Of a DNA stretch of 64,000 nucleotides, positions 1 through 9,691 are shown one piece after another (the first letter of the stretch is position 1; every line of letters starts with the position of its first letter). Origin of the DNA: Effrenium voratum. Taxonomy: Eukaryota; Sar; Dinophyceae; Suessiales; Symbiodiniaceae. The translations under genes were made by a program, and so were the position numbers. The notes under the pieces were generated by a model, which did no database searches, was not told where the DNA came from, and saw only the letters and a list, made by a program, of their open reading frames with translations. The stretch is from NCBI GenBank assembly GCA_963377175.1, contig CAUJNA010002990.1, forward strand, positions 404,303 through 468,302. The letters run 5' to 3'.

Positions 1-158
1 TTGCTGGGTCACATCCGGATGCAGGCGCGGGTGGCTAGAAGACGACCCCGGTTCATCCTCCTCAGCAAAAACACGAACACAATCCATCAACCTTTCAGGA
101 AACACAAGCTCTCCTCGTCTGGGATCAGAATGTGCTTGTCACCCAACGACCCCAGGAC
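1..158 (-). pseudogene. Broken coding fragment at left edge
   Basis: The minus strand has an AG|G acceptor (CTTGACAG before position 158). An open stretch follows, reading VLGSLGDKHILIPDEE. The sensible reading then moves to another frame (DCVRVFAEEDEPGSSSS) without a clear intron, so I infer a 1-nt frameshift near position 88 or a very short unrecognised intron. The fragment runs off the window and lies downstream of the LQELARD repeat array on the same strand, so it may be the continuation of that degenerate gene. Function unknown. Confidence 0.35.
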
Positions 159-339
159 CTGTCAAGAGCATAATGTCTTCAACTGAAAAAACAAGGCAGC
201 GCAGTGAGATAACTGGCCTCCTTCCTCTTAGCTTCGATCTGCTGATCAATGGTCAGGCGCTCGCGTTTGATCTCCTGCCACAAGCTGACGCCAAGGGTTC
301 ATTCTAAGGACATAAACGAGCCTTTGCAAACAAATCAAC

Positions 340-1160
340 CGCCGCCGGCCTTCTCTGGCACCTTCTCCGGCACGTCCAAATTCCAATCACGCGCCAACTC
401 CTGCAAGGTCACAGCACCGAGCTTAAAATCACATTAATAAATGGGTTTGGATGGGATGCACCAAGTCAAAGGGGCTAGGGATTTCCATAAATTCACCGGA
501 TTTTCAAAATTCCCTGGGTCGAACTGGGGATTTCCAGAAATTCGCCGGAATTTCTAAAATTCCCGGGTCGAACAGCTGCCGGCCTTCTCGGGTGCATCGC
601 TCACCAACTCCTGCGTTAAAGCAGCACGTGCGTGGGTGGGACACAAAGTCAACTTTTCAACAGCTACCAGCCTGATTATTCTCCAGCACATCGCGCGCCA
701 AAGCCTGCAGGGTCAAACGCTCTGTGTGTTTGGACGGGACAGCTGCCAGCCTGCTTCACCGACGCACCACACTCCAATGCCTGCAAAACCGCAAAGCGAC
801 ATCTGCTAGGATAGAACGCAAGTTCGAAGTCAACAACTGCTGCTGGCCTTCTCACGCGCATCACTCACCAACTCCTGCAAAAAGCAGTAGCCCCTAGAAG
901 CGATCCCAAAAGAGCGCTGCTCAAAATGCGTTTTCAAAAGAGGATCCCTGCAAAAATCTTCCAGAGTGACCCCCGCAAAACGTGGGCTCCTCTCAAAAGG
1001 GTTTTCACACCATCTTGAGCTAATTGCACCTTTCAAAACCAAAAACAGAGGATGTGCGATTGGACGTTTGTTGAACAAATTTGATTCACACCAACAATTA
1101 TTCAAGGGAATATAATAATAGATCTCAGGATCATGCCGATGATGATGATGATGATGGATA

Positions 1161-1191
<31 letters not shown>

Positions 1192-1660
1192 GGAGGAGGA
1201 TGATGATGATGATGATGATGAGGAGGACCCCCGAGGAGCCTTCTGCTTATTAGACATGTTCGTTCTGACGTGTTTGAGGGCTGTGCCAACTATGTGCGTG
1301 GCTGGGAGTACAAAGAGTCAACAGCTACCGGCCTCATTATTCTCCAGCACATTGCGCGCCACCTCTTGCAGGGTCAAAGGCTATGTGGGTTTGGATGGAA
1401 TAGCTGCCAGCCTGTGAATTCTCCGGCACGTCACACTCCACTGCCTGCAGGGCCGCAAACCAAGAGAGGTCAAGTGACATCTGCTAGGATAGAACGCAAG
1501 TTCGAAGTCAACAACTGCTGGCCTTCTCAGGCACATCCTGCGCCAACTCATCCTGCAAGGCCAAAGCAGCACGTGTTTGGGTGGGACGAAAAAGTCAGCA
1601 GCGCCAGCCTTCTCAGGCACGTCCAGTTTCCAATCCCGCGCCAACTCCTGCACAAGAGGC
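340..1660 (-). repeat. Nine degenerate LQELARD-type coding repeats
   Basis: Nine short minus-strand readings share the consensus L-Q-E-L-A-x-D-V-x-E-K-A-G-S-C. They lie at about 350-425 (LQELARDWNLDVPEK), 570-620 (TQELVSDAPEKAGSC), 655-716 (LQALARDVLENNQAGSC), 738-795 (LQALECGASVKQAGSC), 835-885 (LQELVSDAREKASSSC), 1318-1382 (LQEVARNVLENNEAGSC), 1400-1460 (LQAVECDVPENSQAGSY), 1508-1563 (LQDELAQDVPEKASSC) and 1598-1655 (VQELARDWKLDVPEK). Stops separate most units, so this is either an array of duplicated small exons or a decayed tandem-repeat protein. Several units open with TGCAG|G, which could be a splice acceptor; the last has a good pyrimidine tract (CTTTCCTTTGCCTCTTG) before CAG at 1648. 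DNA of 615-890 is also directly repeated at 1280-1560. Confidence 0.6.
1136..1227. repeat. (GAT)n / (GAG)n microsatellite
   Basis: GAT triplets with GAG interruptions sit between the two copies of the ~275-bp direct duplication (615-890 and 1280-1560). On the plus strand it would read as an Asp/Glu tract, but nothing else supports coding on that strand. Confidence 0.9.
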
Positions 1661-1729
1661 AAAGGAAAGCAGTCACAAGCCCCCCCCCCGGCTGTACGTT
1701 TACCAAAACATGGACTCGCCCAAGCATCA

Positions 1730-2152
1730 TCAAACCCGCCAACATGCCACTTGCAAGATTTTGCTCCATGACGGATCCTCCATCCCATCTTCATCCAAAC
1801 CCTCGCCATCGCACTCATCCGGAGCATCGGTCAGGCAACGGACCATGTCCAGGATCTCCGGGAAACGATCTGAGGGCGCAAGTTGCCTATGTGCAGTCAA
1901 GCTGCTTCTGTCTGGTCACCAGCTATGGTCAGTCAAGGCGCGAGCACTGCTTGGCCACGGGTCAGAGGAATTCCTTTGCAAGTATTTCCAGCCGCGGCGG
2001 ACTTTCCTCAAGGCTTGCTGCAGCACTTTGCAATCCCAGGCCAACGAGTCCGCTCGGTGGATGTGCTTGTTGAAGATCAATCTCATCAACTCATCTAGCC
2101 TTGATGCATCTTCATAGCTGAGCAGCAACAGAGAATGACCCACACTCAACAA
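1730..2152 (-). pseudogene. Minus-strand ORF interrupted by one TGA
   Basis: One frame reads SYEDASRLDELMRLIFNK through VRRGWKYLQRNSSDPWPSS, meets an in-frame TGA near 1915, and continues sensibly in the same frame (RFPEILDMVRCLTDAPDE, then an acidic DGEGLDEDGMEDPSW) to a stop at 1730. The frame is also the same as that of the 2180-2443 ORF, separated from it by a few stops. Helical, charged composition with clear codon-level sense suggests once-coding DNA, now broken or containing small introns. No family recognised. It lies directly upstream of the LQELARD array on the same strand. Confidence 0.5.
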
Positions 2153-2179
2153 TCAAGCACGTGACTTCAATTAGCCGGG

Positions 2180-2443
2180 CTACGACTGATGGCGGATTAT
2201 CTGGGCCGGAGAGGCAACACACAGCGGCTTCAAAATCCAAGCGTGCCGCTTCAAGAGCTCCCGCGAAGGAAACTTCTTCTCGTTCGCCAACTTGGTCGCT
2301 ACCTTGTCAAAAATGGACCCAGCAAAGGCCGGGTTTCTTTGAAGCTCCTCTGAGATCTCAGGCGGGATCACAATGCTGGCACTCAACGTGGCAATCTCCT
2401 CCACAGACAGCACCTTTTCAACGGCGCCAGCAGGTCGGCCCAT
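2180..2443 (-). CDS. Hypothetical ORF or exon, 87 codons
   Basis: This ATG-initiated minus-strand ORF begins MGRPAGAVEKVLSVEEIATL and continues with VIPPEISEELQRNPAFAG and KFPSRELLKRHAWILKPL. An in-frame TGA lies just upstream of the ATG, so this is the first Met in the frame unless an upstream exon splices in. Composition is that of a soluble helical protein, with no motif I can name. The last ~14 residues may be intronic read-through. It shares a frame with the 1730-2152 segment, so both are probably parts of one gene or element. Confidence 0.5.
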   Translation of the reverse strand: MGRPAGAVEKVLSVEEIATLSASIVIPPEISEELQRNPAFAGSIFDKVATKLANEKKFPSRELLKRHAWILKPLCVASPAQIIRHQS

Positions 2444-2764
2444 CGCAAGTGATCAGAGCGAAGGGTTGATCTTGTGAATCTTGTGTGTCTACACGCATGT
2501 CTGCGCGCCTTTGCAAACGTTGCGCTGACGAGCTGTCACATGCGCTGCACACTCTTGAGACCAAGCATGGAACTCAAAGCAAGCTCACCTGCGATATGTC
2601 AATCAACGTGTCAAGTCTGTCCTATGCAAAAAAATGGGGTCTGCCAAGAAAGGAATGTTGGCAAATGCGTCAAATGTGTTGTCAAATGGTTGAGCCAAAC
2701 CAAAATGCACCGATGTTGGCAAATAAATGGAACCAAAGACTGAATCCCAAACACGCAAAGCAAC

Positions 2765-3300
2765 TCAGGGACTCAAGCCCCTCCAGTCCTTCCAAGGCCA
2801 GCGCGCGTTTGCGCCCCATTCGTTTAGCCTGAGCACCAAGCCATAGCTCATGTGAAGCACATCCAACTTCTCTTGCAAACGTTGAGTTTCAAGCAAGCTG
2901 TGAGCTTAGGCACCGACGTGTGCCTGTTCTGCAAAGTCGGCCCCAGCGTAGCCTACCACCATCAGCTGCACGTGGGGCAACAGCAAACAGACAATGACAA
3001 TCAAAGGCGTACAACTTGCTGAGTCACTCCTCTGAGAGCCCCACCGACATTGACCAAGCGTCTGACCTGGGCGCGCGAGATGTCAACTGCCCGCTCAAGT
3101 TACAAGTTGGGCGCGACGTGTGGTCAAGGAGTCAAGCAATGAAAAACGTCTAGCTGCGAGCAACTATTTTTCTCCGGCATCAAAACTTTCTATTAGCAGC
3201 TTTTCTTCAGCTGCGCGAGCGAGCGCCTCAATGTGGTTCAGCACAACTGCAAAACACAGCACTTTGGGCGAGCGCGTGCGTGGGCCAACCATATTTTGGT
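2765..3300 (-). pseudogene. Decayed minus-strand coding pieces
   Basis: Three stretches read sensibly but in different frames or across stops. About 3300-3170 gives KVLCFAVVLNHIEALARAA and EEKLLIESFDAGEK. About 3105-3010 gives ERAVDISRAQVRRLVNVG and ALRGVTQQVVRL. About 2990-2765 gives LLPHVQLMVVGYAGADF, a TAA stop, then LQEKLDVLHMSYGLVLRL and NEWGANARWPWKDW. They fill the gap between the 3522-4158 ORF and the 2180-2443 ORF on the same strand, supporting a single broken gene or retroelement remnant from 4158 down to the left edge. No family recognised. Confidence 0.4.
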
Positions 3301-3521
3301 TGGCTGCCGGAAAATTAACATGCCAAGGGTGCCAGATCCAGAATCAAAATCCGAAGTCAAAGGATGTAGGGATTTCTTTCGCGAAGGGTTCAACGTTTTG
3401 CACCATCTTGCATCTTCGATGCTGCCCTAAGCATCAATTGGACCTTCCATTATGGTAGGGGCCTGGATTTCCATCGGAAGGTTCTGGGCTCTGGACCCCA
3501 AAGCGTAGGCTGCAAATGGCC

Positions 3522-4158
3522 CTAAATCCGTCGCCTTTTCGGCTCCGGCTCTGCGACCCGCTTAGGCGAGGGTTCCTCACACGCCACCCACTCATACAGC
3601 TCCGGTTCTGCGACCTGCTTCAGCAAGGGTTCCTCGCACACCACCCACTCATACGACTCCTCCGGTTCTGCGACCTGCTTAGGCGAGGGTTCCTCGCACA
3701 CCACCCACTCATACTCGCTGCTGGAGGACTCGCTGAACTCATCATTGGACACGTCGAAGCCCCCTATAGCACACACGTTGAGCCCAAACAACTCACTCAA
3801 CAAACAGTAACCAGACGCCCAAAAAAAAATGTTTCACGGCCGCCAAGAAACACTCCTCCGCCCGGCTCACCACGCGGTCGATGTACATCCGCCACAAATC
3901 CTCATCTATGGCCTGCGCATCGACCACCTCCTTCTCCATGACCCCAAGAGCCTGCATCTCCTTGAGCATGTAGGGGTCCTGACGAAGCGATGACAGGTGA
4001 TCTGCTTCGCTTAAGGCCGGCAGGCCCTCATACCCCTCATCGAGGCCCTCATCGCCATCGAACTCCGAGACCACCTCTGTTGGCGTGTACGTTGGCGATG
4101 TCGGAGCGACTGTCGGTGACTCAAAGACAGTCGGCGACTCGACCGGCTTGGCTGCCAT
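3522..4158 (-). pseudogene. Acidic ORF with 3 EWVVCEEP repeats, frameshifted
   Basis: The ORF starts at ATG 4158 (MAAKPVESPTVFESPTV; G at +4), with a Ser/Thr/Pro-rich then acidic N-terminus followed by a helical segment (SRAEECFLAAVKHFF). At a run of nine T on the minus strand (3821-3829) the reading frame closes a few codons later. If one T is dropped, the frame runs on through LLSELFGLNVCAIGG, an acidic Ser-rich stretch, three ~20-residue repeats of YEWVVCEEPSPKQVAEPE, and a basic PKRRRI tail to the stop. The total would be about 212 codons. The homopolymer break could be a true mutation, a sequencing error or a slippage site. The basic C-terminus resembles a nuclear-localisation signal. 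Family unknown; a gag-like retroelement protein is one possibility. Confidence 0.55.
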
Positions 4159-4159
4159 G

Positions 4160-5440
4160 ATCGCAACCGATGGCCGAAAAATTGCAAAAAAAAACAAGGA
4201 AAATTGAGCCAGAAATGGCTCATGATTGACAAGACTCAGCAACCTGCTTTCAGGATCCTGCCCCCAACAAAGTAGAGCGCATGGCCACGAAACTGCAACG
4301 ATTGATCACAAGGAGCCCTGGCACACACCAAGCCCGCGGCACGTCCAAAATGATCTGCGTCTCAATGATAGGAAGAGCCGACATCGAAGAGGCAATGCCA
4401 GGTGTCGCTTGATGATGCTGCCTTTGTCTGCCAACATCTCCTCAAACTTGTTGTTGTTGCACGCGATGCTGTTATTGTCATCGCAATGTTGCTGTTGCGT
4501 TGGTAGAAACTCAAAAACAGGCTCCTTGTTCCAACATTTCCTGAAACGTGTTGTTGTTGGTGGTGCTGGTGGTGTTGGCCATTGGTGCAAAACAAAAAAA
4601 GGCACCCCCCAGGAAATTCAAGTTGGACACCTTGCTTGAGAGAGCGGTTTCTAAACATAGGGCCCCCCTTTTCTTGAAGGAAGATTCGGGGTCCCTGCTT
4701 TTGTTTTGCACTGCCTGTGTCGGACGGCGGGCGAGCGGCCAACATCAGTCAATGCAAAGCAGCGTACAACTCAAGCGAAGTCTAAAAAAGGCACCCCGAG
4801 TGATGTCCAGAAATCGACCCTTAGCTATCCACATGCAACAACGCTCAACGGATCCAAACATTTCTGATTCCTGGGATAATGCAAAATGATCGAGGAGTCT
4901 GTGAAAATATATGCCAAGATTCTCGAACACATTTGAGTCGAAGATTTGTGATTTGTTCCCCAAAAGCTGGGGTCTCCTCCCAAACGTCCATTTGCTTAAG
5001 GATATGTTTGGTTTGTCCCTGGCGCAGGGAACCTATCACTACTGGACATGCTTTTATTTGTTCCAGGCGACTTTTCAGCAAATGGATGAAAACTATCCCA
5101 AACGTTAGGCTAGCGTGGGCGCGAACAAAAACACATATCTACACTTCTCAACGCGCATATGCCGGACTGCTTGATCGATGCCCGCATCGATTAACACCCA
5201 AAACGCCTGTCAACCCTGGCTAGCTACACAATGTATTATACGGCATGGCGCCGTGCCTTTAAAGTAACGACAAAACACAAACACTACAGTTTCAGACAGC
5301 ATGTTATTTTTTGTTAAAGCCATGTGTGTCCACACACACCACGCACCACTGTGCGCGGCCATGGAAATACAACTAGTCGTTTCGTGCGCCACAGAGGTAC
5401 ACCCAGTCGTTTCTTTGTACAACCAGTCCTTGCGTGTGAC
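4160..5440. other. Mostly non-coding; one exon-like stretch
   Basis: About 4400-4620 is rich in CAA/TTG triplets, giving short Asn/Gln-rich readings on the minus strand (NNNTFQEMLEQG and NNNKFEEMLADKG, apparently two related units). On the minus strand, 4845-5079 is open and reads like protein (KACPVVIGSLRQGQTKHI, WEETPAFGEQITNLRLK) but has no ATG and no convincing splice sites. I see nothing else supportable. Confidence 0.3.
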
Positions 5441-6800
5441 CCACAATACAACTAGTCGTAACCACCATACACCCAGTCGTTCAAAGTAAGCGTTGGGGTT
5501 CTCCAGGAATACTGAGCCTGGAGCAGCTCATGCGCACGATTTAGATCATTGTACTTCTTGACCATGTCATCTGTCTGGGTGGAAGGTGTGAGAGAAGCGT
5601 GGTGTTGCTGAAGAAATTGAAGTACCAAGCTGGCCAAATGGTCATGAACCTTGATCCGCTGATTGAAGTCATCGATGTTGAGACCCAGCGAGTTGGCAAG
5701 GTCCTTTTCCAGGGTGAGCAGGTTGATCGACTGTGATCGTCGTAGTAGTTTGGAACAGGTACTCCAAAGTAAGGCCTCGGTGCGAGTGCGAAAGCCTTCC
5801 CATGTCACGAATCTGCCGTGAGCGAACGGTCGGAGCAGCCAGTTGGTGAGGCCCCCATGAATAACCTGAACCAGGCGAACGTCACGAATATCCATGCCTG
5901 ACATGTCGCGCAGGTTGCCATGCGGAGTGTTGGCAACGGTCATGGGCAGGCTGAAGTTGTAGAGCTGATTGACATCAAACATGCCCTCTCCAGGTGTCCA
6001 GTCAGGCGATGGTGTAAGCCAGGCTTTCTGAGGACGAACCGGTAGAGCCGCAGGAGGTCCAGGTGGCGGTGTAGGTTGCGGGGTAGTGACCGGTGGTGGC
6101 ATCACGGGTGGCATGAACTTCGTTGGCGTGGGGTCTGGAGGGATCGGCATCATGTAGTTGATTGCTGGATGTTGGAATTGCTGTGTGGGACTATGAGTCG
6201 ATTGAAAATTGGTGGGCATCATCGGGAAATTGTTGGCAGAGTTGTAGCCGGAATTGTGTTGCCAAGATACCAGGTTGTTCCAATCCATGCCTTCCGAGAC
6301 GTGGTGGTCATTGTGTTCACGTCGGTGTGCTTTACGAGCCTGAGGAGAAGTACTCCGATCACGTCTGCGCCGAGTCCTGGATCTATCACGATCATCACGT
6401 CGAGACATGGTTACACAATCGACTCTCAATCTTCACGCTTCCATCTTGAGAGACACGTATCAGACAACAAGCAAATCCATGCAACGGCAAGGTATCAACG
6501 AATCCAACAAATGGCAAGCAAACGCAAACATCAGTGGTGAGACGTCTCTATGATCCGACCGCTGTCTTCCCTTTAGTGAAACCTCGTTCCTGGTTAAATG
6601 TGAAATTCCGCTGTTCTATGATAAGCACGTTGAGGTCAAATTTTCCGACAGAGCCGGCCCGGGGTCACACAATGGGTACACCCGAGGATTCCCCACGAAT
6701 GGGGTGTACACACTTAAACTCCAAATGGAGAGTGCTAATCTTTCGAGTACAACTGATGAGTCTCGAGTACAACTGATAAGTCTCGAGTATGATGAGGTTC
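5340..6800 (-). mobile_element. Candidate compact element around the 318-codon ORF
   Basis: The intact ORF at 5452-6408 is flanked on both sides by short direct repeats of TACAACTRGT type. On the downstream side five copies occur between about 5365 and 5480 (ACAACTAGTCGT, ACACCCAGTCGT, ACAACCAGTCCT and variants); two of them overlap the last codons and stop of the ORF. On the upstream side two copies of GAGTACAACTGATRAGTCTC lie at about 6744-6785, with a third partial copy after them. Shared sub-terminal repeats around a single ORF suggest a small transposable element. No long terminal repeat, terminal inverted repeat or target duplication could be defined by eye. Confidence 0.35.
5452..6408 (-). 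CDS. Hypothetical protein, RS-rich N-terminus, 318 aa
   Basis: This is the longest convincing intact ORF in the window. I chose the ATG at 6408 (ACC-ATG context, MSRRDDRDRSRTRRRRDRS); the open frame extends 7 codons further, but only from a TTG. Layout: residues 1-40 are Arg/Ser/Asp-rich like an RS domain; 40-90 are polar Asn/Gln-rich; ~90-140 are proline-rich (MPPPVTTPQPTPPPGPP); ~150-300 are helical with aromatic residues (VIHGGLTNWLLRPFAHGRF, SINLLTLEKDLANSLGL). The C-terminus is DWVYGGYD, whose DNA matches the repeats that follow the gene. No catalytic motif, signal peptide or membrane segment is visible. It is uninterrupted, unlike surrounding coding DNA, which suggests recent activity or selection. 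An RNA-binding or gag-like role is only a guess from composition. Confidence 0.7.
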   Translation of the reverse strand: MSRRDDRDRSRTRRRRDRSTSPQARKAHRREHNDHHVSEGMDWNNLVSWQHNSGYNSANNFPMMPTNFQSTHSPTQQFQHPAINYMMPIPPDPTPTKFMPPVMPPPVTTPQPTPPPGPPAALPVRPQKAWLTPSPDWTPGEGMFDVNQLYNFSLPMTVANTPHGNLRDMSGMDIRDVRLVQVIHGGLTNWLLRPFAHGRFVTWEGFRTRTEALLWSTCSKLLRRSQSINLLTLEKDLANSLGLNIDDFNQRIKVHDHLASLVLQFLQQHHASLTPSTQTDDMVKKYNDLNRAHELLQAQYSWRTPTLTLNDWVYGGYD

Positions 6801-6809
6801 GACTCGCAT

Positions 6810-7970
6810 AACGCTTGGCTTCCCTGTAGTTACTTTAACAGGGACACACAGAAGCAACGGCAGTTCAGGGGGGGACCAAAAGGACATTCAGAACAACACA
6901 ACCATCTCGGCAGGTACGTCTGACTGATCAGGTCAGATATCAGCGCAGGTCACGACCCTCTTCGTTGGGTCACCGGTCGTGACTGCGGGTGACCCCCCTG
7001 CTGAGAAACCGAAAGGGTGGTGACAGGGCATTCTGTCACTCCGCACACACACACACACACACCCGCGCGCGCGCGCAAACACACGTGATGGAAAATTGCT
7101 TTGGAATGCCCCTCTTTTGTGTGCAGTGGTTGGGGGTGGTTAAGGCTGGTCAAGGGTTGGTTTAGTTTAGTGTGTCTAGGCTGGTTCCTGGTTTCATTTA
7201 GGATTGGGTTCTGCACCGGTGATTGGGGGTGGCTTTAGGATTTGTTCCATGTTGGGTCCCGCGAGCTAGGGCTTAGGAGGTTACTTTATGGTTGGCAGGG
7301 TATCACATGGTTTTGGGTAAGCCCCATACGTTTTGGCCAGTTCAGAGGTATTGGATATTGGCGGTCCGATCGGTTTGTTGTGGCACTAGTGTCTGCTCGA
7401 CTGAACTCCTTTTGTCAGTAAGGAAGCGGCAATCATGTCCCAATCCGGGTCGGACATGGTTGGGCCAACAGAAACAACACCATTTCCTTCTGGCCATCGT
7501 TCAAAAACTGGAAGGGTCAGTACCTGCATGGTTTTGCCACGCATCATCCTCCCACCCCCCCCACGGGCCCCGCCCTCTAGGACATGTCAAGACTACTGCA
7601 GCGCTTGCGACAAGAACCGCCCGGATGTTCATCACTCCCGGGAAGATCCCTAGACGTAACCATCACATCACCCCTTTCCCCCGCGACTGCTTCAGCGGGC
7701 GGCCTTTTCTGTTCACTTGGGCCACTAAACCAAAACACGAACACTGGGTTCTTCAAAATGGGGGTGGGGGCACCATCTAAGGATGAAGGATTGACTTTCC
7801 ACCAATGGATGACAAACAGGTTTGGGCTAAGACTCTCACTAGCTGAGTGGATGGCCCAAAAGAAGTCCAAACTTTATATGTACCGCGAAAATGGTCCAAA
7901 CCCCAAAAGTGTCAAGTTCATGAACTCAGGAAGTGAGAAAAGCCAATGGGCACGGGTCCCGCCCGGTCGG
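6810..7970. other. Non-coding; (AC)n tract and TTTAGG-like G/T-rich DNA
   Basis: A short (AC)n followed by (GC)n tract lies at about 7043-7077. From 7120 to 7270 the plus strand is G/T-rich with scattered GGTTTAG and TTTAGG words, resembling the larger degenerate telomere-type tract at 50.4 kb. Nothing coding is supported here. Confidence 0.4.
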
Positions 7971-7978
7971 AAACGTGC

Positions 7979-8083
7979 CTGGGGCCTCTTCACCCGGCCG
8001 ATGGGCCGGGTATGCAGCGTGCGGCTCTCAGAGACCCGGCGCATGGACACCAGGTTTTGCGCCGCCGCATGCTTGAAGTAGAC
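7979..8083 (-). CDS. Candidate internal exon, 35 codons, phase 0
   Basis: The acceptor is GCGCCAG|G at 8084 and the donor is CCCAG|GCACG (GC donor) at 7978. The exon is exactly 105 nt with no stop in frame and reads VYFKHAAAQNLVSMRRV then SESRTLHTRPIGRVKRPQ. It is basic and helical with no recognised family. The AG|G acceptor with an AG|GC donor is the pattern seen at many other islands on this strand. Confidence 0.5.
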
Positions 8084-8244
8084 CTGGCGCTTGGCGCTGG
8101 GTTTCCCCCGTCAAACCCAACGTTTCCAGGGGGGTCTTTTTGCCACCTGTGCGAAAATTGGCGACCCCCTGAAAAGGAATCCTTCACTGCGAGGTCGAAC
8201 AATTTTCCCGAAAAGGTGGCAAAAAGATTCCCCTGAACAGTTCC

Positions 8245-8354
8245 ATATGGCTGTGGGTCCAAAAATGGGAATCCCAAAATGGGTTGCCCTGACAAATAGA
8301 AGCAAGGACTAAGACCTGCAGTCCCCTGGTTGTTTAATTTTGACCCATACCCAT
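8245..8354. mobile_element. MITE family C copy
   Basis: It starts ATATGGCTGTGGGTCCAAAA and ends TTTTGACCCATACCCATAT, which are imperfect inverted repeats of each other. About 110 bp with no ORF. Confidence 0.6.
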
Positions 8355-8617
8355 ATTGCAATTTGAAATGCAAATAAAAGAGATTCCAGGTTGGTCAACT
8401 CAGTCAGATTCAAAACCCGAAGCGCTTGCGGCGGAAAGCCGCACCTGGCTCTGGGTGGGACCGCCCCCTTCACCTTTGTCGGCAGACGTTTTGGGTGTGG
8501 TTCAATCGAAGGCAGGGCTTGGCTTTTGACCCTGTTGTGAAACATTAGTTTCGCTCTAGTATGTTTGTAGAGACCCGGTTTGGGTTCGCTGCTCAAAGCT
8601 TGAAACACATATTTACA

Positions 8618-8727
8618 TAGGTCCTCCAGTGGAGAGGTTAGAATAAGGGTACCCTTTCTTCTGTAGTCGATTTTAGTAGGGGAACCCTCCCCCAAAAAAG
8701 TTGGTCAAGGGGCACTGGGGGACCTAG
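8618..8727. mobile_element. MITE family A copy
   Basis: It starts TAGGTCCTCCAGTGGAGAGG and ends GGGGGACCTAG, with the family core TCTATTTTAGTAGGGG reduced here to GATTTTAGTAGGGG. About 110 bp, non-coding. The first base of the CTAGGTCC terminus is A instead of C. Confidence 0.75.
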
Positions 8728-9358
8728 ACATTGCCCTACCTCACGTTGCGTTTAAGTCTCGCAGTTTTCCTGAAGCGCCCGGAGTGACCCCTGTCCCGTG
8801 TCATTTCATGCAGCAACTTCCGGGTGGCTCCGATCCGGATTTTTGGGTCCAAGGCCGTTTTGGCAGTCCACGGCTTTTTTGCGGGTCCCGAAATTGAAGC
8901 AAAAAGAGACTAGGGGCCAGGCCAAAAAGTCCTGGGTCTGACTCGCATGTAGAAATTGAGTGAACCTTTCTGAGCTGACCCACTTTTGTGCCCGTTGGCC
9001 TTTGAATTGCCAAAGAGTGAGAAAATGCGGCAGCAAAGGGTGCCCGCCATGTGACTGGTTCTTGTCCTGAGCTTGCCCCCTGGTCGCACGGGAAATTCCT
9101 GCCTGCCCAAAGGACAGAACTGGGTGCTTTTGAATCTTAAGGGGTCACGAACCTGGCTCAATACTTAACCCCAAAACAAAAGGGGATCTCCTGCCCTTCT
9201 TTCCCTTCCAACACCGCGGGCACTTAATTGTTTAGGTCGTTTTTTTCTTTTAGACCCAAAGACCTACCAGCTATCCCGGTCCATTCAAAACAAGAGGGAA
9301 GGAAATAGATTGGGGGTTCCCGCAACCCAAAGATCGATCCTCCCCCCGCAGCCTTCAC

Positions 9359-9431
9359 CATGCCCTCGTCCCCGGGCTCGATGACGAAACCTCCGAAGGC
9401 CTCCGGAGTGTTTTTTGAGTTCTCCCCGGCG
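9359..9431 (-). CDS. Candidate internal exon (ENSKNTPEAFGG)
   Basis: The minus strand reads GENSKNTPEAFGGFVIEP then GDEGM, ending at a GT donor (ATG|GTGAAGG). The proposed acceptor is CTTCAAG at 9432, with C rather than G following, so the 5' edge is less secure. Function unknown. Confidence 0.4.
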
Positions 9432-9582
9432 CTTGAAGGGTCAGCTGACCCTTTGGGACCTGCCTGGATCCCCAAAACCCCAAGTAGCCAACTTACTTTC
9501 CAGCTACTTATGCCCAATTATGGGCTACTGGTAAAGTGGCTGGAAACATGTGGCTACTTGGGATCCAGGTGGAAATAAAAGG

Positions 9583-9691
9583 CTACCCTCCCTCCCACTA
9601 ACATGGGAACTGACAGAGACCCGGTCCCTTCAAAAGGAAATTCATCTTCGAGGTACCTTTTCCAGGTGCCATGTTAGTTGGAGGAAGGCTA
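9583..9691. mobile_element. MITE family D copy
   Basis: It starts CTACCCTCCCTCCCACTAAC and ends with GCCATGTTAGTTGGAGGAAG followed by GCTA, a diverged inverted repeat. A further start of the same family (ACCCTCCCGTCCACTAACAT) occurs at about 9890 without a matching end. Confidence 0.55.

Noticed and set aside
2485..2832. 115-codon plus-strand ORF (CKRCADELSHALHTLE)
   Set aside because: Part of it overlaps a better minus-strand reading in line with its neighbours; not secure enough to call.
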